Assembly: GCA_013140405.1 (NCBI GenBank)
Contig: JABFSV010000082.1
Location: forward strand, 1-23,932
DNA length: 23,932 bases
Origin: Methyloglobulus sp.
Lineage (GTDB): Bacteria; Pseudomonadota; Gammaproteobacteria; Methylococcales; Methylomonadaceae
Direction of reading: 5' to 3'
Part shown: positions 16,306 to 23,047 of the stretch, one piece after another
Numbering within the stretch: position 1 is the first letter of the stretch
How the letters are laid out: the number at the start of each line of letters is the position of its first letter
Position numbers and translations under genes: made by a program
The notes under the pieces: model-generated
The model's database searches: none
What the model saw: the letters and a program-made list of their open reading frames with translations, nothing else
Told to the model about the DNA's origin: nothing

Positions 16306-18014
16306 ACTTAAGCTATTTCACCGCTGAAAATATTCGCAAAGACGCTTTAGCCGGCACCATCACTGGCATGGTAGCCGTTCCGTTGACCATCGGCATTTGT
16401 CTGATGTCAGAATATCCGATACAAACAGGCTTAATTACGGTCATTTTTGCCTGTGCTATCGGTTTTATTAGCTTTCTTTTTTATCCTGGCAACTATGTCG
16501 GAACGCCGGGTGTTGCCGCCGGATTAGCGCCAGTTTTGGCGTTAGGCATCCACAAGTTTGGCATGGAGAATATGCCGTTCCTTATTTTTTTGACAGCATC
16601 TGCACAAGCCATTGCCTGGCGATACAATCTGCAAAAATATATCTTGAAAGCGATTCCAGCATATTTGATTGAGGGTCTTTTGGCAGGGATAGGCTTAAAA
16701 ATTGCCCTTAAATTTTTCCCCTATACCTACGATGTGCTGCACGTTTCTGAACAATGGCTTGATATTGAACGCATTAAAATATTGTCCATTTCGTTTGCTT
16801 CCCTGCTGTTATTTTTGTATTTGTTCACTAAATATAAAGCCTCCTATCCCGCCATACCGTATATGGTGACTATCGTTATCAGTATTGTTCTGGGGCATTA
16901 TGTGCCGTTACCCATGCTACATGAGGAAGACGTACCGTTTGTAATAGCGCCGCCTTACCCACATTTTGAACATTTTTCGCCCTTGCTGCTGGCAGAATTC
17001 GTCGGCTATGCGTTGATGCTTGCACTGATTGACGTGATTGAGCAGGTCACCAGCAATAAGGCTATCGAAAAGCTGGATCCTTTAGGGCGGCCCGCCAACA
17101 CCAATAACAGTCTGTTGTCGATTTGGATCTCCAATTTGGGTTCCAGTTTTTTTGGCGGCATGACCAATTTGGATGGCTTGGCTAAAAGTACCACGAATGC
17201 CTTGGCGGGTGCGGTAACCAAGTTGTCAAATCTGTTTACCGCATTGGTGTTATTGATTTTCGTGGTATATCCGCAACTGCTTGACCATTTGCCTGAATAT
17301 GCACTCGCCGTGCTAATGATATTTACCGGCTGGAAAATGATAGTTGGCCTGACACACGTAGCAGAACACGGAAAATACCCGTTAATCCTGGCGCTGTTTT
17401 GCGGCATCATGGTATTTGAAATAGGTATATTTGAAGGCTTGTTGATTGTGCTAATCATCCACAGCTTTGTAAACGTCACCATCGACAGGCACGAACACAA
17501 ATCAGTATTAGCCATCCTTAAAAAACTGATTCACCAATTCGCTGATGACGTTCATCCCCACAGCACGGCTACCATGCTGGTGCATAAAGATGGAGAAACG
17601 GGTGGGCTTACCTATAGCAGCATTAATAAAAATCCTGCCGACAAAAAAAATCTTAACGATTTTCTAAATGACTGGGCGTTTGGCGTTAACCGCCATAATT
17701 TGTTAACTGTCGTCGCTACTTATGATTATCAAGGTTTGTTGTGGGGAACATTTGCCAAAGAGCTGAGAGAAGGGCACACCAACATTAAGAAGTATTTTGA
17801 GCATTTGTTTGAGCTGGACAGGGTGGCTGTCCATTTTGAGACGTCTGAAGTCAGGCAATACCACGATATTTTTATTCGATCAGGTAAATACGTTTTTACC
17901 TATTACAAAAAAGAAGAACGGGTAGAAGTCCCAGCCCGATATTCCTTTGTATGCAAGAAGGAAAAAACCGGTTGGTATATTTTGGAACACCATTCTTCCG
18001 AATTTCCGCTTTAA
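16302..18014 (+). CDS. SulP-family anion transporter fused to an iota-carbonic-anhydrase-like (NTF2/CaMKII-AD fold) domain
   Basis: 570 residues. Residues about 8-395 form the SulP membrane core: KDALAGTITGMVAVPLTIGI as first helix, GNYVGTPGVAAGLAPVLALG as the substrate-site region, ALIDVIEQVTSNKAIEKLD (Glu247 region) and SNLGSSFFGGMTN. The C-terminal STAS domain is missing. Instead residues about 450-570 carry an NTF2-like domain: DWAFGVNRHNLLTVVATYDYQ, LLWGT, an IKKYFEHLF helix, SGKYVFTYY, ARYSFVCK and a terminal ILEHHSSEFP. The ARY(S/T)F and HHSS signatures are those of iota-class carbonic anhydrases. SulP C-termini are cytoplasmic, so the domain would act inside. Bicarbonate is the probable substrate by inference; sulfate cannot be excluded. 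The domain might bind rather than catalyse. It opens a cluster with an SPFH protein and a second SulP. Confidence 0.8.
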   Translation: MNLSYFTAENIRKDALAGTITGMVAVPLTIGICLMSEYPIQTGLITVIFACAIGFISFLFYPGNYVGTPGVAAGLAPVLALGIHKFGMENMPFLIFLTASAQAIAWRYNLQKYILKAIPAYLIEGLLAGIGLKIALKFFPYTYDVLHVSEQWLDIERIKILSISFASLLLFLYLFTKYKASYPAIPYMVTIVISIVLGHYVPLPMLHEEDVPFVIAPPYPHFEHFSPLLLAEFVGYALMLALIDVIEQVTSNKAIEKLDPLGRPANTNNSLLSIWISNLGSSFFGGMTNLDGLAKSTTNALAGAVTKLSNLFTALVLLIFVVYPQLLDHLPEYALAVLMIFTGWKMIVGLTHVAEHGKYPLILALFCGIMVFEIGIFEGLLIVLIIHSFVNVTIDRHEHKSVLAILKKLIHQFADDVHPHSTATMLVHKDGETGGLTYSSINKNPADKKNLNDFLNDWAFGVNRHNLLTVVATYDYQGLLWGTFAKELREGHTNIKKYFEHLFELDRVAVHFETSEVRQYHDIFIRSGKYVFTYYKKEERVEVPARYSFVCKKEKTGWYILEHHSSEFPL

Positions 18015-18053
18015 AAATCGCGTCATTAAAACATTACACAACAGGACAAAAAC

Positions 18054-18983
18054 ATGGAAACAGTGTTTATCGTAGCGGCGGTCATTATCGCTTTATTATT
18101 GTTGAGCCTCGTATTAGTAAAACAAGGCCATATCGGCGTGGTTACCCGATTTGGGAAATACCACAGAATGATGTCGCCCGGCATTCATTTTAAATTTCCA
18201 TTCATTGATAATGTATTTAACAAAATCTCCATTCAGCATCGCTCCATTGAGCTGGAGTTTGAAGCTATTTCACTGGATCAGGCCAGTGTAAACTTCAAGT
18301 CATTGATTTTGTTTTCCGCAAAAAACTCAGACGAAGACACCATTAAAAAAATTGCGTTTCGTTTTATAGACGAAAAAAGTTTTATGCAAACCTTGATAAG
18401 GAGTATTGAAGGCTCGATTAGGGCGTTTGTGGCGACTAAAAGGCAGTCTGAAATTTTAGTCCTGAGGCAGGAAATTGTCGATGCGGTTAAAGATCATCTG
18501 GAGGACTCATTAAATCACTGGGGATTTCATTTGCTTGACTTGCAAATCAATGACATTTCCTTTGATGAAGCAATTATGCGCTCGATGTCGCAGGTTGTGT
18601 CCTCCAACAACATGAAGGCAGCGGCAGAAAACGAAGCCCAGGCGCAGTACCTGATTAAAACTAGGGCGGCAGAAGCGGAAGCGAGGTCTATACGCGTAAA
18701 AGCAGAAGCTGAACGAGATGCACTTGAGTTAAAAGGTGTCGGTAACGCGCTGTTTAGGGAGCAAGTTGCGACTGGTTTAGCAAAAGCCGGCACTATTATG
18801 GATGCGGGTGCTGTCGATCCCGCGTTAATGCTGTATACCCAGTGGCTGGATACCATGAAAAATGTGGCTGCACACAGTCATGGTAATATATTGTCGTTTG
18901 ACGGATCCAATGATGGCTTCGACAAAACCTTTAAACAAATGCAGTTGATAAACAAGAGTTTATTGGAAAAAAATACGCATTAA
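18054..18983 (+). CDS. SPFH/Band-7 (stomatin/prohibitin-like) membrane protein
   Basis: 309 residues. One N-terminal transmembrane helix (residues 4-22, VFIVAAVIIALLLLSLVLV) is followed by the SPFH domain (about 24-185: KQGHIGVVTRFGKYHRMMSPGIHFKFPFID opens it) and a long alanine/glutamate-rich coiled coil (about 186-230: AAAENEAQAQYL..., RAAEAEARSIRVKAEAER). These proteins form large ring-like membrane assemblies that organise or protect partner membrane proteins. It is 39 bp after the SulP fusion and 36 bp before the next SulP, all on one strand, so it probably scaffolds one or both transporters. The ribosome site is ACAGGAC. The exact SPFH subgroup cannot be decided by eye. Confidence 0.9.
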   Translation: METVFIVAAVIIALLLLSLVLVKQGHIGVVTRFGKYHRMMSPGIHFKFPFIDNVFNKISIQHRSIELEFEAISLDQASVNFKSLILFSAKNSDEDTIKKIAFRFIDEKSFMQTLIRSIEGSIRAFVATKRQSEILVLRQEIVDAVKDHLEDSLNHWGFHLLDLQINDISFDEAIMRSMSQVVSSNNMKAAAENEAQAQYLIKTRAAEAEARSIRVKAEAERDALELKGVGNALFREQVATGLAKAGTIMDAGAVDPALMLYTQWLDTMKNVAAHSHGNILSFDGSNDGFDKTFKQMQLINKSLLEKNTH

Positions 18984-19019
18984 TACAACCCACCCCTTTA
19001 GCCCTATCGACCTCACACT

Positions 19020-20570
19020 ATGAAAGCGAAATTGCCCGATAAAACAGCTTCCAATCAATCCGGTATCAAAACCTGGTTAGGTAAAGACACGATGGCTTCC
19101 GTCGTGGTCTTTCTGGTCGCATTACCACTTTGTATGGGTGTGTCCATAGCCTCCGGCGTACCGCCGACTGCTGGTATAATCACCGGCATCGTTGGTGGAT
19201 TGGTGGTCGGTTTATTGGCTGGGTCACCCTTGCAGGTCAGTGGCCCTGCTGCGGGGCTTACCGTGCTGGTTTGGCAATTGGTTCAACAGCATGGCATAGC
19301 GATGCTTGGCATTATCGTAACGCTGGCAGGATTAATTCAGCTGGTTGCAGGTTTGCTCAAACTAGGACAATGGTTTCGTGCGGTATCCCCTGCGGTTATT
19401 CACGGTATGTTGGCTGGGATAGGCGTGTTGATTTTGTCTGCACAATTTCATGTAATGCTCGATGGTAAGCCTATTGGTAAGGGGGTTGACAATCTGCTGG
19501 CGATACCCGCCGCCTTAATGACTGCCATTTCGGCGCACGGTCAGGAATTTCAGGCGTTTGGTATCGGTATGTTCACGATTGCAGTCATCGTTTTATGGAG
19601 TGGGTTTGCACCAAAAAAACTTAAAGTGTTGCCCGGCGCATTAATCGGGGTGATAGCGGCTGTTTTGGCTGCATTTGTGCTTAAACTAGACATCCATTAT
19701 GTCAGTGTACCGGATAATATCTTGTCAGTTGTGCAGTTCCCAACTGTGGATAATCTTAAGCGCGTGTTTGAAACGCCGATCCTGATTGCAGCCGTGTCCG
19801 TGGCTTTTATTGCCAGTGCCGAATCGTTGCTATGTGCCAGTGCGGTCGATCAAATGCATCAAGGCCCGCGTACCAAATATGATAAAGAACTTGCCGCGCA
19901 GGGTGTCGGCAATGCTATTTGTGGACTATTGGGCGTGTTACCGATGACTGGCGTAATCGTGCGTTCCGGAGCTAATGTAGAGGCAGGCGCGACCACGCGC
20001 TTTTCCGCCATTATGCACGGTATGTGGCTACTGCTGTTTGTTGCGGTATTACCCTTTACGCTGGCCTATATTCCCGTGTCCAGTTTAGCGGCGATTTTGG
20101 TTTTTACCGGTTACAAGCTGGCTTACCCTAAAATCTTACCGAAGTTATTGCACTTCGGTGGAAGCGAAGTGGCAATTTACCTGTCCACTATTGTCGTCAT
20201 TGTGACGACTGATTTGCTTAAGGGCGTTGTTTTTGGCCTGTTCTTGTCAATACTTAAATTACTGTATGTGTTCACGCATCTGGAGATTCGCTTCGAAGAA
20301 AGTACGCAGCAGGGTCGGATTGATATGCGTTTAAAAGGTTCAGCCACCTTAATTCGTCTGCCTTTTCTTGCAGAAAAACTGGAACAGATCAATCGCGGCG
20401 CTGAAGTGCATGTACATTTCGAGGAGCTGGATTATATCGATCATGCTTGCCTGGATTTGCTGACCAACTGGGAAAAACAACACGAAGCCAGCGGCGGTAA
20501 TTTGGTGATTGAGTGGGAAGAGTTAACCTGGAAATACCATCAACGCCAGTCAGTGGCACAGAAAGGTTGA
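19020..20570 (+). CDS. SulP-family anion (likely bicarbonate) transporter with STAS domain
   Basis: 516 residues. The membrane core (about 20-420) begins TWLGKDTMASVVVFLVALPLCMG and includes GSPLQVSGPAAGL (69-80, the substrate-site half-helix), ASAESLLCASAVDQM (266-279), GVGNAICGLLGVLPMTGVIVRSGANVEAGA in pieces, and ATTRFSAIMHGMWLLLF. A cytoplasmic STAS domain covers about 435-502 (HVHFEELDYIDHACLDLL). The short N-terminus and compact STAS are as in BicA-like bacterial bicarbonate/Na+ carriers, but substrate cannot be read from sequence. It lacks the carbonic-anhydrase-like domain of its neighbour, so the two SulPs differ in their cytoplasmic parts. The start is ATG 19020; the ribosome site is weak. 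Confidence 0.9.
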   Translation: MKAKLPDKTASNQSGIKTWLGKDTMASVVVFLVALPLCMGVSIASGVPPTAGIITGIVGGLVVGLLAGSPLQVSGPAAGLTVLVWQLVQQHGIAMLGIIVTLAGLIQLVAGLLKLGQWFRAVSPAVIHGMLAGIGVLILSAQFHVMLDGKPIGKGVDNLLAIPAALMTAISAHGQEFQAFGIGMFTIAVIVLWSGFAPKKLKVLPGALIGVIAAVLAAFVLKLDIHYVSVPDNILSVVQFPTVDNLKRVFETPILIAAVSVAFIASAESLLCASAVDQMHQGPRTKYDKELAAQGVGNAICGLLGVLPMTGVIVRSGANVEAGATTRFSAIMHGMWLLLFVAVLPFTLAYIPVSSLAAILVFTGYKLAYPKILPKLLHFGGSEVAIYLSTIVVIVTTDLLKGVVFGLFLSILKLLYVFTHLEIRFEESTQQGRIDMRLKGSATLIRLPFLAEKLEQINRGAEVHVHFEELDYIDHACLDLLTNWEKQHEASGGNLVIEWEELTWKYHQRQSVAQKG

Positions 20571-20640
20571 ATCCCATAGGTGCTTACAGGCTAGTTGAAT
20601 GCGGGGGTTGAACAAATACAAGCGTTCATCTAAAACAACA

Positions 20641-21115
20641 GAGACCTTTGCAACCCCCCCGTTATTGGTTAGAACATCCGTAAAAACCAAATTACTATTG
20701 AAAAATAGGGGGGAATTTCGGCGAATCTTTGCCAAAAGTTCGTCATTACTGGCTTTATTTCACCGCTTTCCGACCACTAGGCAGGCTTTGCCTGTGGCAA
20801 CTGCGGCAACAGGCTTTCAACGTACAACCGTGGCAGCCTTTTCAGGTTATAAGCGACGGCTAGGAGAACATGCCAAGCGTGGGACTTGGCTAATCCTTGG
20901 TAACGCAGGGTCTTGCCACCAAACCAGCGCTGTTGGCTGCCAAAGGTGCGTTCCACCACAAAGCGCACTTTGCTGATCGCCGAGTTGCGGGCCAGTTGGT
21001 GTGAGCCCAGTGGCTTGTTCTTGACGGCCTTGCCTTGGATGCCGTTTTTAATGCCCCGTTCTTTCAAGGCCGCCCGATGCTTCTTGCTGCAATACGCCTT
21101 GTCAGCGTGGACACG
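20641..21115 (-). mobile_element. IS5-family insertion sequence remnant (one end plus transposase C-terminus)
   Basis: The outer end begins with GAGACCTTTGCAA at 20641-20653, the terminal repeat type of many IS5-family elements. The element runs rightward to about 21115, where the sequence switches abruptly to SulP coding sequence. The other end, with the transposase N-terminus, is missing. The remnant can no longer move by itself. Confidence 0.75.
20777..21115 (-). pseudogene. IS5-family transposase, C-terminal fragment
   Basis: About 113 residues ending at TAG (20777-20779) match the C-terminal third of IS5-family DDE transposases: RVHADKAYCSKKHRAALKE (the second Asp region), then KVRFVVERTFGSQQRWFGG with the catalytic Glu and the R..E/Y-type spacing, and HAWHVLLAVAYNLKRL. 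The first catalytic Asp and the whole N-terminal part are absent. The frame continues upstream (to 21211) only by reading the SulP gene antisense. Truncated and inactive. Confidence 0.85.
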
Positions 21116-21826
21116 GGTTTGGTCGGTGGCTTGCCGATGATTGCTGAGATTGTGCGGAGTTCTGCCAACGCCAACAATGGCGCAAAAACCAGTTGGGCCA
21201 ACTTTTTTCATGGTTGTTTGCTGTTATTGTTCGTCGTATTTTTTCCGCGCTTGATACACAGCATTCCGTTAGCAGCGTTAGCGGCATTATTAGTTTTTAC
21301 TGGCTTTAGGCTGGCTTCGCCTAAAGCATTTTCCACTGTCATGGGGATTGGAAAAGAGCAGTTGTTTATGTTCGTGGTCACCATTATTGGTGTGTTAGCA
21401 ACTGACTTATTAGTGGGGGTGGTGATTGGTATTCTGACTAAGTTTACAATTCACATGCTGCGGGGTGTCAGGTTGAATAATCTGTTCAAAATTCATTTCC
21501 TTGTTGAACAGATCAATGGCGAGACCATTTTGGTAGAAATAGTTGGTGCGGCAATCTTTTCTAACTTTATGGCCTTAAAAAACGCCATCACTCAGATTGC
21601 ACCAGCCAAAAAAGTTGTCTTTCAATTAAATAATGCGTATCTGATTGATCATACCGTCATGGAATTCATGCACAATTTTCGGCACACCTATGAAGCAAAT
21701 GGTGGTGTCTGTGAATTTCTTGGAATGGAAGTGCACGATACGTTTTCAAAGCATCCTTTGGCGGTGCGTAAAATGAAACCAGACAATAAGAGCCGGCGAA
21801 AAACCGATTATCACGGTTTGCGTTAA
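21116..21826 (+). pseudogene. Third SulP transporter, C-terminal half (5' part deleted at the IS junction)
   Basis: From codon 21116 the frame reads GLVGGLPMIAEIVRSSANAN, which lines up with GLLGVLPMTGVIVRSGANVE of the intact SulP just upstream (from its residue 302). It continues through the last membrane helices (LAALLVFTGFRLASP, LFMFVVTIIGVLATDLLVGVV) and a STAS-like domain (KVVFQLNNAYLIDHTVMEF) to TAA 21824-21826. About 300 N-terminal residues, including the substrate site, are missing, replaced by the IS5 remnant. An ATG at 21035 inside the IS would give a 263-residue chimera in the same frame. Sequence drift shows it was a distinct paralogue rather than a recent copy. Not expected to transport; whether the STAS part is still made is unknown. 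Confidence 0.85.
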
Positions 21827-22113
21827 GTATTATGATGTTTATGTTGAGCGTCCAGGAATCAATTCAGTCTGATAGGAGGGTTTTGCCTCCGAATTTCTCC
21901 ATACGGCTAAGCCTTTGACACCACTCTGGCAATAAAATACTCAAGCCGGATGGGGCATGTTGCCCCGTCCGTAGGGTTTCGAGGTGGTTCAACAACGTCA
22001 CCGTCAGCAAAACGTGAATGACGGGGTAACATACCCCGTCACGCGGAGTTCTTGTTTAATACATAGCCCTCTACACAAATGTACTCTTATCAGTTCCCTT
22101 CTTAATCAAACAG
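21827..22113. other. Intergenic region with paired hairpins
   Basis: No gene in these 287 bp. It contains two related hairpins in opposite orientation (21948-21970 and 22019-22041) that lie between the plus-strand SulP fragment and the minus-strand exported protein and could end transcription from both sides. Confidence 0.5.
21948..22041. repeat. Two inverted copies of a 22-bp hairpin element
   Basis: 21948-21970 has GGATGGGGCA/TGCCCCGTCC arms around TGT. 22019-22041 has TGACGGGGTA/TACCCCGTCA arms (perfect) around ACA. The reverse complement of the first, GACGGGGCAACATGCCCC, matches the second, GACGGGGTAACATACCCC, with two compensating changes (C-G to T-A) that keep the stem. The compensation suggests that the structure matters or that both derive from one mobile palindrome. 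Confidence 0.6.
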
Positions 22114-22680
22114 CTATAAACGCTTGCACTGGTCTTCCTTGCTACCGCCTACGACATTGTTGCCGCCAATCGGCGCTGGAAAGTTTTGTTTGCACTGTAA
22201 GTTCCCGTCGATGACATTACGGCGAATTTCAACGCCACCGCTGTTGGATATAACTTGCACATTGCCGCCGACATCATTCCGCAATGCCCTTACATAAGCA
22301 CCATTGGTATCGTACTGTATGTCGCTGTCCACAAAGCTGTCATAGACATTGGCACCGCCGCCTAGCTTGACTTGCACGGAACCGCCCACGCGGGATTTTT
22401 CCAAGACGTTAACCTGCTTTGCGTTTTCGGCTTGTACATTGCCTATTACCACAATTTTGCGCGCGGTTAAGGTGGCATTGTTTTGGACTATAATGGTGCC
22501 TTTAACACGGGTGCCGGTCAAATTGCAGGTCGCATTTTGTGGAACTCTCACATTATCGAATGTTTTTGCGCCAAAGCTGCCGCGGCAAACAAATTCCTCG
22601 GCCATAGCCGAAAACCCCCAAAGTACCGACAATAAACCGATGATTAACTGGGCTTTACTGGTCAAAGTTACGTTTTTCAT
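22114..22680 (-). CDS. Exported repeat protein, probable small beta-helix
   Basis: 188 residues, ATG 22680 after TAGGAG. Signal peptide MKNVTLTSKAQLIIGLLSVL with likely cleavage after AMA (residue 27). The mature part shows a repeat with a 19-20 residue period: G-x-V/I/L-Q-like rungs at GTII (61-64), GNVQ (80-83), GSVQ (100-103), SDIQ (119-122), GNVQ (139-142) and GNLQ (159-162). This is the pattern of a right-handed beta-helix or bactofilin-like solenoid. Four cysteines (32, 52, 163, 185) cap the two ends and could form two disulfides. No enzyme motif. Exported to the periplasm or surface; function unknown. It is transcribed alone, away from the SulP cluster. Confidence 0.85.
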   Translation of the reverse strand: MKNVTLTSKAQLIIGLLSVLWGFSAMAEEFVCRGSFGAKTFDNVRVPQNATCNLTGTRVKGTIIVQNNATLTARKIVVIGNVQAENAKQVNVLEKSRVGGSVQVKLGGGANVYDSFVDSDIQYDTNGAYVRALRNDVGGNVQVISNSGGVEIRRNVIDGNLQCKQNFPAPIGGNNVVGGSKEDQCKRL

Positions 22681-22787
22681 GATTAACTCCTAGCTAATGA
22701 GATATCTTAAAGATTCATGTACTTGGATCAAGAAAAACCTAAGCACGCCTACACATTACCTCAAAAGCCTTACAACAACCTTTCACA

Positions 22788-22930
22788 AATATTATTGATT
22801 CGGCCTTTTAATGTTTGAACCGTTCGTACCCGCAGGGCATAAATGCTGAGTGAGTCGAAGCACACAAAGCCTTTCGACAGGCCCAAGGCGAACGGAAGTT
22901 AAAACTTCACAAGGCCGAATCTATAATATT
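22788..22930. mobile_element. MITE-like 143-bp element with 20-bp terminal inverted repeats
   Basis: The left end AATATTATTGATTCGGCCTT (22788-22807) and the right end (22911-22930) are inverted copies matching at 19 of 20 positions. Nested inside are CCGTTCG (22820-22826) and CGAACGG (22889-22895) with a TCGAAG/CTTTCGA pair, the hallmark ends of the REP family seen elsewhere in the window. No coding capacity. A target-site duplication is not obvious. Confidence 0.65.
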
Positions 22931-22945
22931 CTAAGATATTTGCTT

Positions 22946-22969
22946 GTTCCCAAGCTCCAGCTTGGGAAC
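22946..22969. repeat. Palindromic repeat GTTCCCAAGC/GCTTGGGAAC
   Basis: Perfect 10-bp arms (22946-22955 and 22960-22969) around TCCA. The sequence type GTTCCCAAGCTCCAGCTTGG is a familiar high-copy intergenic repeat in several bacterial genomes. It lies 15 bp from the MITE-like element. Confidence 0.65.
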
Positions 22970-23047
22970 GAGCGTATGATCGTAATGAATTGGTACCCAC
23001 GCGGAACGGATGCCACGATCTGCTATGGTTGCACGGAACACCGCAAC

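Larger units (their letters stand above)
22681..23047. other. Intergenic region with MITE-like element and palindromic repeat
   Basis: No gene in these 367 bp. It holds a 143-bp element with terminal inverted repeats (22788-22930), then a short palindromic repeat (22946-22969), and presumably the promoter of the exported repeat protein near 22700-22760, where no clear consensus was found. Confidence 0.5.

Noticed and set aside
16180..21826. Carboxysome or RuBisCO-linked CO2-concentrating locus
   Set aside because: No shell protein, RuBisCO subunit or CbbQ/CbbO-like gene is present; only transporters and an SPFH protein are seen.
21035..21826. 263-residue ORF as a genuine intact gene
   Set aside because: Its first 27 codons are antisense transposase sequence and the homology starts in mid-SulP; treated as a pseudogene with possible chimeric expression.
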